Shown here piece by piece: positions 49,009 to 57,190 of a DNA stretch of 64,000 nt. The notes beneath the pieces are model-generated. The model saw only the letters and a program-made list of their open reading frames with translations, was not told the origin of the DNA and searched no databases. The DNA lies in the NCBI GenBank assembly GCA_022641775.1, contig JALCDS010000001.1:1-64000 (forward strand), read 5' to 3'. The position numbers and the translations under genes were made by a program. Origin of the DNA: Clostridiaceae bacterium. GTDB lineage: Bacteria; Cyanobacteriota; Vampirovibrionia; Gastranaerophilales; Gastranaerophilaceae. Position 1 is the first letter of the stretch. Each line of letters starts with the position of its first letter.

Positions 49009-49338
49009 ATGAGTAATATTTCTTTTACCGCAAATCTACAAGGGGTTGATTCAGATGCGTTAAAAACTCTCTTTAAGAGTCGTACAAGTAAATTACCATT
49101 TTTGACAATGGAACGCCAAAAAGCTGCTGATATTTCTTCCCCTGATACTTTTAATTTGATAAAAGATGATAAAGTTATTGCATCTTCTGAAAAAATGTTT
49201 AATGAACAACGAGCTGATGCAGTAAGTAAACTCGTTTCTATTTTCGATGGTTTACGTGCGAAATTCGCGTTGAGTCAAGTTAAAAAAATGAAGGAAGAAA
49301 AAAGACTCGACAGATATAGACGTCCACTTAACAGATAA
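49009..49338 (+). CDS. Hypothetical protein with N-terminal ISFTANL motif
   Basis: 109-aa ORF after AAAGGATATAAA. Confidence 0.6.
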   Translation: MSNISFTANLQGVDSDALKTLFKSRTSKLPFLTMERQKAADISSPDTFNLIKDDKVIASSEKMFNEQRADAVSKLVSIFDGLRAKFALSQVKKMKEEKRLDRYRRPLNR

Positions 49339-49378
49339 TGTATTCTTTTTAAATAAATTTCAAATCTTTAATTAAAAC

Positions 49379-50419
49379 CTAATTATTTATTTTAAAAAGG
49401 TCTTCAATATTTAGATTGTCAGATGTTGAAATATTATTTTGTGAATTGTTTTCACTTGAATTTAGTCCTGTTGCAATAATTGTTACAGAAATTTGTCTAT
49501 CCAAAGTTTTGTCAACAGAAGAACCTATAATAATTGTTGCATCTTCATTGACCGATTTATTAATGATTTCCATAATATCAGAAATTTCAAGAAGTGTAAC
49601 GTCATTCCCTGCCACATTTACAATGATACCTTTTGCATCTTGGTAAGAAGATTTTAGCAATTTTGAGGTTATAGCAAGTTCGCAGGCTTGTTTTGCTCTG
49701 TCTTCACCTTGCGCGATGCCGATTCCAATTAAACTTCTGCCAGAATCTTTTAAAACATTTTTGATATCTGAAAAATCAATATTTATAACTCCCGGAGTCG
49801 TTATAATATCGCTGATTCCTTGAATGCTTTTCCTCAATACTTCATCTACTAGATGGAAAGATTCTCCTAAAGAAACTTGACGAGGAACAAGATCTAATAA
49901 TTCTTCATTTGAAATTACAATTAAAGAATCTACTGATTTTTCAAGTTGTTTAATGCCAACTTGGGCTTGATTAAAACGTTTTGTACCTTCAAATTTGAAA
50001 GGTTCTGTAACAACTGCAACAGTAAGAATACCCATATCTTTTGCAGTTTGAGCAATTACAGATATAGCTCCTGTTCCGGTTCCGCCACCCATCCCTGCTG
50101 AAAGAAAAAGCAAATCTGTTCCTTGAAGTGTTGATTTTATATCTTCCAAATTCTCTTCGGCAGCGCGTTCTCCTACTGTCATATCTCCGCCAGCGCCAAG
50201 TCCTGATGTCAGTGTTTTACCTATTTGAATTTTATTTTGGTATGAATTTAGTGCTTGAAGGTCTGTATTTATAAAAAATGTTTCAACTCCATTAATATTA
50301 CTGATTTTTTGGGTTGCGTTTCCCCCGCCACCACCAATTCCGAAAACTTTTATATTAATTGGACAAGTATTATCTTTATTGCTGAATAAATCGGCTATAT
50401 CTATTTTTGTATTTTGCAT
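49379..50419 (-). CDS. ftsZ: Cell division protein FtsZ
   Basis: KVFGIGGGGGNAT, AGMGGGTGTGA tubulin signature, TEPFKFEGTKR. Confidence 0.96.
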   Translation of the reverse strand: MQNTKIDIADLFSNKDNTCPINIKVFGIGGGGGNATQKISNINGVETFFINTDLQALNSYQNKIQIGKTLTSGLGAGGDMTVGERAAEENLEDIKSTLQGTDLLFLSAGMGGGTGTGAISVIAQTAKDMGILTVAVVTEPFKFEGTKRFNQAQVGIKQLEKSVDSLIVISNEELLDLVPRQVSLGESFHLVDEVLRKSIQGISDIITTPGVINIDFSDIKNVLKDSGRSLIGIGIAQGEDRAKQACELAITSKLLKSSYQDAKGIIVNVAGNDVTLLEISDIMEIINKSVNEDATIIIGSSVDKTLDRQISVTIIATGLNSSENNSQNNISTSDNLNIEDLFKINN

Positions 50420-50470
50420 AATTTGTATCTCCTCAGATTTATCTTACTCTTTATTTTCGGATGATGCAAT

Positions 50471-50500
50471 AAAAAAGACGACATAATGTCGTCTTTTTTA
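50471..50500 (-). terminator. Terminator downstream of tRNA-Gln
   Basis: aaaaaagacgacataatgtcgtctttttt. Confidence 0.75.
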
Positions 50501-50505
50501 AAAAT

Positions 50506-50578
50506 CTGGGATGGAAGGACTCGAACCTCCGAAATGGCGGTACCAAAAACCGCTGCCTTACCACTTGGCTACATCCCA
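50506..50578 (-). tRNA. tRNA-Gln (anticodon TTG)
   Basis: Minus strand TGGGATGTAGCCAAGTGGTAAGGCAGCGGTTTTTGGTACCGCCATTTCGGAGGTTCGAGTCCTTCCATCCCAG. Confidence 0.95.
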
Positions 50579-50626
50579 TTATTGGTACATTTATTATTGT
50601 ACTCGTTCAATTTTTATTGTCAATAA

Positions 50627-51310
50627 TTAAGCATAAAGAAAAGGACTACATTCTTTTGCATACAAGATATTTATATTGTCTTTGAGTAAATTTTCAAATA
50701 TTTTTGGTATCAAAATTTCGCTTTCAAAGTGTCCTATATCAAAAACAGTTATGTTACTATCAATTGCTGTATGGAACTTCATATCTCCGGTCACAAAAGC
50801 ATTACAACCTAAATCTTCAGCTTGTTGTATAAATTCTGAGCCACTGCCTGCACAAAATCCTATTTTATTAAAATTTTGTGTTTTATTATTGTTTGTATAT
50901 CTTAGATTAGGTGAAATTTGTTTTAATTTCTTGACAAATTCAGAAAGTGAAATATTAGTTTCAACTATACGTAAAAATTCATCTTTTTGCGTTTCGATTT
51001 TTCCGAAAAGATTTTCTATAAGAGTATCCGTTGTTCCCCCATTAGTTTTATCCATATTTGTATGTGCGCAATAAATATCAATATTTTTAAATTCTATTGG
51101 AACTTCAAATAAAGGATGATGGGAAATTATCATATCGCAATGGTTGTTTTTTGCCTGTTCAACTACAGCTTTTGTAACCGTAAGGGCAAGCATAATTTTA
51201 GCCACTTTTTTAGATGGTGTTTCAACAATCCAACCCGAGCAATCCCACTTTTCTTGCAATTCAAGTGGGGCAAAATCTTCTATTAATTTTATAATTTTAT
51301 ATTTATCCAT
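50627..51310 (-). CDS. NIF3-like dinuclear metal-center protein
   Basis: IEDFAPLELQEKWDCSGW, IISHHPLFE, AHTNMDKTNGGTTDTL, GDMKFHTA. Confidence 0.9.
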   Translation of the reverse strand: MDKYKIIKLIEDFAPLELQEKWDCSGWIVETPSKKVAKIMLALTVTKAVVEQAKNNHCDMIISHHPLFEVPIEFKNIDIYCAHTNMDKTNGGTTDTLIENLFGKIETQKDEFLRIVETNISLSEFVKKLKQISPNLRYTNNNKTQNFNKIGFCAGSGSEFIQQAEDLGCNAFVTGDMKFHTAIDSNITVFDIGHFESEILIPKIFENLLKDNINILYAKECSPFLYA

Positions 51311-51314
51311 AATT

Positions 51315-52487
51315 TTATTTCAGAATTGTATCCAAAATTGATTTTGCAATTTCTGTTTTTTTAGCTTTTTGCAGTTTTTTAACATTACCGTTTTTAGAAA
51401 AAATCATAACTTCATTATAATCGGAGTTGAATCCGATATCATTCCTTGAAATGTCATTTGCTACCAAGTAATCACAACCTTTATTCTTTATTTTTTGAAG
51501 TGCATTTTTTTCTAAATTTTCAGATTCTGCACAAAATCCCACAATAGTTTGTTTCGTTTTTTTATTACAGAGGTTTTTTAATATATCAGGATTTTTTGTG
51601 AGAGTTAATGTTATTTCATCAGCTGATGTTTTTTTAAGTTTTTGGGTTGACTTGTTTTTGACCTTATAATCTGCAACAGCAGCTGCCATCACAATATAAT
51701 TTGCTGTCTTGAATTCTTTATCAATAGCTTGTTGCATATCAAGTGCTGATTTTACCTGAATTGTTTTGTAAGGTTTTTCAACTTCTTTTGTAGTAATTAA
51801 AACTACCTCAAATCCTTGATTATAAGCGCAATCTGCAATAGCCAATCCCATTTTACCTGAAGAATAATTTGAAATATATCTTACAGGGTCAATATCTTCA
51901 ATTGTTCCGCCTGCAGTAATTATTATTTTAGATTTTTTTTTTAATTTAGGATTTAATATCTTGTCAGTTGTGTCAAATATCAAATCATTATCGCAAAGTC
52001 TGCCTTTGCCATTAGCACCGCATGCTAAAAATCCTGTTTCAGGGTCAATTATTGTATAATTTAATTTTTTTAATTTTTCAACATTTTCTTGAATAATCGG
52101 ATTTTCCCACATACCTGTATTCATTGCAGGAACAATGATTATAGGTTTTCTAAACGCACAAACTGTTGAAGTTAAAAGATTGTCTGCTATACCGTTTGCA
52201 ATTTTTGAAATTGTATTTGCACTTGCCGGTGCAACAACCATAATATCTGCCCAATCAGTGTAGGCAATATGTTCTATCTTAAAATCATCAATATTAAAAT
52301 GCTCAATGCCGACATCATTTTGTGAAAGGCTTTGTAAAGTTGTTTTGGTTACAAAATTCATTGCATTTTGGGTACAAACAACCTTAACATTTGCCTCAGC
52401 CCTTTTATACATTCTTATGAGTTCACATATTTTGTATGCTGCAATTCCGCCTGTTATACCGATTAAAATGTTTTTATCTTTAAGCAT
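51315..52487 (-). CDS. coaBC: Bifunctional phosphopantothenoylcysteine decarboxylase / phosphopantothenate-cysteine ligase
   Basis: GITGGIAAYKICELIR, PAMNTGMWENP, ITAGGTIEDIDPVRYISNYSSGKMG. Confidence 0.95.
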   Translation of the reverse strand: MLKDKNILIGITGGIAAYKICELIRMYKRAEANVKVVCTQNAMNFVTKTTLQSLSQNDVGIEHFNIDDFKIEHIAYTDWADIMVVAPASANTISKIANGIADNLLTSTVCAFRKPIIIVPAMNTGMWENPIIQENVEKLKKLNYTIIDPETGFLACGANGKGRLCDNDLIFDTTDKILNPKLKKKSKIIITAGGTIEDIDPVRYISNYSSGKMGLAIADCAYNQGFEVVLITTKEVEKPYKTIQVKSALDMQQAIDKEFKTANYIVMAAAVADYKVKNKSTQKLKKTSADEITLTLTKNPDILKNLCNKKTKQTIVGFCAESENLEKNALQKIKNKGCDYLVANDISRNDIGFNSDYNEVMIFSKNGNVKKLQKAKKTEIAKSILDTILK

Positions 52488-53043
52488 CTTGCATTTCTCC
52501 TCTTATTACGTTTTCTAAAGTCGAAACAGTTATATTCAAATCATCATTCACTATTTTATAATCAAATTTTTCTCCGCGTGCAAGTTCTTTCCTTACTTCG
52601 TGTAAGCGTTTTTGAATAGTTTCTTCATCTTCTGTATGGCGACCGCGAAGTCTTTGTTCAAGTTCTTCAAATGATGGCGGCGCGATAAAAATTAATACAG
52701 CTTCAGGCATTTGTTTTTTAACATTCAACGCCCCAACTGTATCTATTTCTAAAATTATATCTTTACCTTCTTCCAAGCATTGTTTTATATATTTTTTCTT
52801 GGTTCCGTAAAAATTACCTGCAAAAGTAGTCCATTCAAGGAATTTATTTTCATCAATGCATTTTTTAAAATCATCTTGTGACAAGAAAAAATAGTTAACG
52901 CCATCAATTTCACCTTCACGAGGTTTTCTTGTTGTGCAGGATATCGACAACATAAAATTCGGGTTTTTACTCAGAAAACCCTTTAAAACAGTGCCTTTCC
53001 CGACACCTGACGAACCGGACAATACATATAATTTTTTGTTCAT
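52480..53043 (-). CDS. gmk: Guanylate kinase
   Basis: LYVLSGSSGVGKGT, CTTRKPREGEIDGVNYFF. Confidence 0.95.
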   Translation of the reverse strand: MNKKLYVLSGSSGVGKGTVLKGFLSKNPNFMLSISCTTRKPREGEIDGVNYFFLSQDDFKKCIDENKFLEWTTFAGNFYGTKKKYIKQCLEEGKDIILEIDTVGALNVKKQMPEAVLIFIAPPSFEELEQRLRGRHTEDEETIQKRLHEVRKELARGEKFDYKIVNDDLNITVSTLENVIRGEMQDA

Positions 53044-53057
53044 ATTATAATTATACA
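53044..53057. promoter_or_regulatory. Symmetric divergent -10 element (TATAATTATA) between gmk and histidine kinase
   Basis: 14-bp gap attataattataca contains the perfect palindrome TATAATTATA at 53046-53055. Confidence 0.5.
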
Positions 53058-54212
53058 ATGAATAATTTAAATGAAAAAACTCTTTGTAAATTATTGAAAA
53101 AACTTAATACATTAAATACTGTAAAAGAGATTGCAAAAGAAACCAATTCAGGACTTTTAAAACTTATAAAACCGGTTGCCGTGTGGATTTGTATCCTTAA
53201 TTTTGAAACCAATAAGATAGAATATAAAAAATTTGATTACCAAACAGAATCTCAAATTGTTAAAAATAAAGTTAAGGAAATCAGCAATGTTACGGTTGAC
53301 CTTTTGACAGATAATTTTGAACAGGAAGAAGCCCTTGATTATATAAATTCGGCTTCAAAAAATGATATTATTTTGGAACCCATTATTTATGGTAACAATT
53401 TATTGGGATATTTAGGATTGTTAGGTGAAGACGAAAGTTTTAATGAAAAAAATGTTAATACGGTTCAAATTGTTTCTGAAAATATAAGTTCAAAATTGGA
53501 AATAATTTATTTGAATAAAGAAAATGCACAAAAAGAAAAATACAGAGTAGAATTTTTGGCAGGAATTTCGCATGAATTTAAAACGCCTTTAAATTCTATT
53601 ATAGGATTTTCTGATATGCTAAAATCAAAGTGTGTCGATATGAAAAACTTCAAGTATATTGACAATATTTCAAAAAGTTCAAGATTTTTACTGAGTTTAA
53701 TACAAGATATTTTGGATTTATCAAGAGCGCAGACCAAACCTTTGGAATTGAATTATCAGACTTTTAGGCCGAAAGAAGTTATTGAAGATATAATTTTGGG
53801 ATTTGAAGAATTTAAAAAAGAGAAGGATGTTGAAATTTCATATACTCTAACAGATATAGAATTAAATGCTGATTTAAAAAGATTTAAACAACTCATATAC
53901 AACTTAACATCAAATGCCATAAAATTTAACAAAAATCATGGAAAAGTTACGATTGTTACTTATCTGAATGAAAATAACGAATATGTTTTTGAAATAAAAG
54001 ATACTGGAGATGGTATCAGTAAAAAAGATTGCGGCAAAATTTTCGGATTTTTTACTCAAGTAAGTTCAAATCAATTAAAGAGGCAACAAGGTTCAGGAGT
54101 TGGGCTTGCCTTATGCAAAAAAATTGTTGAAGCACATGGTGGCGGAATTTCATTCAAATCCAGATTAAATTCCGGAAGTAGTTTTTGGTTTACACTTCCT
54201 ATAAATGCATAA
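53058..54212 (+). CDS. Sensor histidine kinase (orphan)
   Basis: FLAGISHEFKTPLNSIIGFSDML H-box; NLTSNAIKFN; DTGDGISKKD; GSGVGLALCKKIVEAHGG. Confidence 0.92.
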   Translation: MNNLNEKTLCKLLKKLNTLNTVKEIAKETNSGLLKLIKPVAVWICILNFETNKIEYKKFDYQTESQIVKNKVKEISNVTVDLLTDNFEQEEALDYINSASKNDIILEPIIYGNNLLGYLGLLGEDESFNEKNVNTVQIVSENISSKLEIIYLNKENAQKEKYRVEFLAGISHEFKTPLNSIIGFSDMLKSKCVDMKNFKYIDNISKSSRFLLSLIQDILDLSRAQTKPLELNYQTFRPKEVIEDIILGFEEFKKEKDVEISYTLTDIELNADLKRFKQLIYNLTSNAIKFNKNHGKVTIVTYLNENNEYVFEIKDTGDGISKKDCGKIFGFFTQVSSNQLKRQQGSGVGLALCKKIVEAHGGGISFKSRLNSGSSFWFTLPINA

Positions 54213-54244
54213 AAAAGACCGGATAATTTATCCGGTCTTTTTTA
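54211..54244. terminator. Bidirectional terminator between convergent genes
   Basis: aaaaaagaccggataatttatccggtctttttt. Confidence 0.85.
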
Positions 54245-54256
54245 TATATATTTGAT

Positions 54257-55654
54257 TTAGTTTTCAGCTTTTTTCTTTTTCAATTCATCAAAGAAAAGTA
54301 TTGTACAAATTGTGATACAAATACATGCTGAGCATAACCAGAAATAAACTGCACCATTCCAACCGAATTTATCAACCATGATACCTGTACCTGTTGCAGA
54401 TAACATAGCTCCGATATAACCGAAGGTTCCTGTAAATCCTGTTGCAGCGGATGCAACTTTCTTGGAGCTTGATTCTACGGCACAAAGTCCGCCAATCATC
54501 ATTTGAGGTCCGTAAGTGAAAGCTCCGAGCATTCCTATAATTACGAAGTCAAGCATACTTATTGTGTTTAACTTTAATAAAATTAAACTTACGATAACAC
54601 CTGCTAAATAAAGCAAATTTACAGGTGCACGTTTGCTTTTGAACAATTTATCAGAAATAAATCCGGCGCAAACTGTTCCGATGATTCCGACCAACGGTAA
54701 AGATGCTATTTTGTTGGTTGCATCAGCAAGGGTATCATGTTTTGCGTTACTCAAGTACATTATCATCCAGTCTTCTGCACCAAATCTGATAATGTAAACA
54801 AAGATATATGCGATTGCTAATAACCAAATTGTTTTGTTGCATAAAATATATTTTTTGAAGATTTGAACATAAGTCATATCATCTTCGGATTTTTTATCTT
54901 GAGCAGAAGTTTTAACAGGTTCTTCGTTATATTCTTCAATATCCGGAAGTCCCAAAGATTGTGGTCTGTCACGGAGTCTGTCAAATAACCACAAAGCTGT
55001 GATTAAAGCAAGACATCCCGGAACTAAGAAAGCTGCACGCCATCCAAAGTGGGAAGCTATGTGACCGGCAATAATGAAACTTAAAAATGTTCCTGTTTGG
55101 TGAGAACATGACCATAATGACCATTTTGTTCCACGTTCTGAATTTGAATACCAGTAGGTTAAACTTTTTGCAATTGCCGGGAATCCAGCAGATTGAAACC
55201 ATCCGCTAACACCCCATAAAAATGCCAATACCCACAAAAGGACAACGGCAAACATTTTAGGTGACAATCCCAATACGGAAACTGCTGACGGTGCAAATGC
55301 GAAACAAATATTAGCAATTGCTGTCATAATTAATGCGCATGGTAAAAATTTTCTAACGTCAGATCCATCTGCCAAAACGCCGTTTACAAATTTACCTATA
55401 CCGTAAGTTAAATATAGTGAACTTCCCAACAATCCTAATTCGGTATTTGTATATCCGAATTCATGACTCAATCCAGGAAGTGCTACTGCAATGTTTTTCT
55501 TACACAAATAAAATATTGTATAACCTAAAAAACAAGCATAAAATATTCTCAAACGCCAATGAGAATACATTGATTTTACTTTTTCTTTGTCTTGAATTTC
55601 CGGTAATGCCGGAGGCTCTTTAAAAAAGTTCCCAAGTCCTTTTAGAATGTTCAT
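54257..55654 (-). CDS. MFS transporter, organophosphate:phosphate antiporter (GlpT/UhpT/PgtP-like)
   Basis: FLGYTIFYLCKKNIAVALPGLSHEFGYTNTELGLLGSSLYLTYGIGKFVNG; WSCSHQTGTFLS. Confidence 0.88.
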   Translation of the reverse strand: MNILKGLGNFFKEPPALPEIQDKEKVKSMYSHWRLRIFYACFLGYTIFYLCKKNIAVALPGLSHEFGYTNTELGLLGSSLYLTYGIGKFVNGVLADGSDVRKFLPCALIMTAIANICFAFAPSAVSVLGLSPKMFAVVLLWVLAFLWGVSGWFQSAGFPAIAKSLTYWYSNSERGTKWSLWSCSHQTGTFLSFIIAGHIASHFGWRAAFLVPGCLALITALWLFDRLRDRPQSLGLPDIEEYNEEPVKTSAQDKKSEDDMTYVQIFKKYILCNKTIWLLAIAYIFVYIIRFGAEDWMIMYLSNAKHDTLADATNKIASLPLVGIIGTVCAGFISDKLFKSKRAPVNLLYLAGVIVSLILLKLNTISMLDFVIIGMLGAFTYGPQMMIGGLCAVESSSKKVASAATGFTGTFGYIGAMLSATGTGIMVDKFGWNGAVYFWLCSACICITICTILFFDELKKKKAEN

Positions 55655-55690
55655 TTCCTCTTTTTCCCTTTACTATTTATATTTCCAGTG

Positions 55691-56605
55691 TTATTTACAT
55701 TTGATAATTTGAATATTTCGTGTTTCTGACAATTCTTGTCTTGCATCTTTAATAAGTTCACGTTTTTCTTTGTCTAATCTTCCGCCGCCAACAAGTCTGT
55801 CAATAAATCCGGTATTCACTTTTACAGCTTTTTGAAAAGCGCCTACTTCTTCCAATACATCTTTAATTTGATCTATATTATATCCGAATGATTGTTTTGA
55901 GTTATAAACAAGAGTTTCTCCTGATTGGGCAATAATAGGTTTCCCGCCTTGTTCAAAATATAGCTTAAATACCGATTTCAAATCTTGTAATTCCGATTGC
56001 AAAGTGTTTACTGTTTGTTGAATTCTTAAAAATCTCTCAAACAAATAATCAATATTTTCCAGTTGTTTACTTTCCCAATCGTATTTTTGCAAATACAATT
56101 TTTTCAATTTTGGATATGCAAGCGCAAGTCCCATAGTATCTGCCATTGCTCTATGATGGTTTGTCAATTCAACTTTGAATTTTTTAGTTAGAGCGTCAAG
56201 TCCATGAGAATCTAAATCAGGATAAATTTCTTTAAACATTTGTTGAGAATCAATTCTCGGATTTTGAATTTCACATCCTGTTGTTCTGATGCTGGCTTCA
56301 TTGATAAAAGAATAATCAAAGATAGCATTGTGTGCTACCATTGGGTAATCTCCCATAAATTCAAGTATTTTTGGCATCGCTTCAGCTTCAGTTGGAGCGT
56401 CTTTAACCATTTCTTCAGTAATTCCGTGAATTGCAATACTTGATTTTCTGATGTGTTGTTCTGGGTTGATTAAAGTTTGGAATTCGTCTTTAATTTTGCC
56501 ATTTTCCAGACGAACTGCTGCAAATTCAACCATTCTCTCTTTTTTAAAATCTAATCCCGTTGTTTCCGTATCAAGTACGATTTCAATTATCTTTTTTCTT
56601 ACCAT
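55691..56605 (-). CDS. DEDDh 3'-5' exonuclease (DnaQ/PolC epsilon-like)
   Basis: VLDTETTGLDFKKERMVEFAAV, AHNAIFDYSFIN, HRAMADTMG. Confidence 0.9.
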   Translation of the reverse strand: MVRKKIIEIVLDTETTGLDFKKERMVEFAAVRLENGKIKDEFQTLINPEQHIRKSSIAIHGITEEMVKDAPTEAEAMPKILEFMGDYPMVAHNAIFDYSFINEASIRTTGCEIQNPRIDSQQMFKEIYPDLDSHGLDALTKKFKVELTNHHRAMADTMGLALAYPKLKKLYLQKYDWESKQLENIDYLFERFLRIQQTVNTLQSELQDLKSVFKLYFEQGGKPIIAQSGETLVYNSKQSFGYNIDQIKDVLEEVGAFQKAVKVNTGFIDRLVGGGRLDKEKRELIKDARQELSETRNIQIIKCK

Positions 56606-56701
56606 TTCTTATATCCTAGATGTGTTCAACTAAGATAATAGCACAAAAATTTTTTCTATGGTAGAATTATCTCATGTTAATTAACAAAAAGGAGATATAA
56701 C

Positions 56702-57025
56702 ATGTCAAACGCTATAGATATTACTGATGCAAGCTTTGAACAAGAAGTTTTAAATTCAGATAAACCTGTTGTAGTCGATTTTTGGGCAACATGGTGTGGA
56801 CCATGCAGAAAACTCGGTCCTGTTTTAGATGAAATTTCAGGAGAATTTGAAGGCAAAGTAAAATTTGTAAAAGTTAATGTTGATGAAAACGTTAAAACTG
56901 CAAAAGATTATTCAATCAGCGGAATCCCAAGTATTTTGGTATTTAAGGAAGGCAAAGCTCTTGAACGTCTTGTTGGATTAATGCCAAAATCAACTATTAT
57001 TTCTAATATTGAAAAACATCTTTAA
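56702..57025 (+). CDS. trxA: Thioredoxin
   Basis: VVDFWATWCGPCRKLGPVLDEI. Confidence 0.95.
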   Translation: MSNAIDITDASFEQEVLNSDKPVVVDFWATWCGPCRKLGPVLDEISGEFEGKVKFVKVNVDENVKTAKDYSISGIPSILVFKEGKALERLVGLMPKSTIISNIEKHL

Positions 57026-57050
57026 TTAAAAATAAAAATTTAATATCAAT

Positions 57051-57085
57051 AAAAAATCTATCCATTTTCATGGGTAGATTTTTTG
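57051..57085 (+). terminator. Rho-independent terminator
   Basis: aaaaaatctatccattttcatgggtagatttttt. Confidence 0.75.
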
Positions 57086-57190
57086 TTACATTATCTTAAC
57101 AATTGCCCGAAATACTTAAAGAAACTAGATTTAAATGTCGATATTCGTAGTAAGGAAAAATATATTTAAAAGTACGGAAAGGCATAAAAG

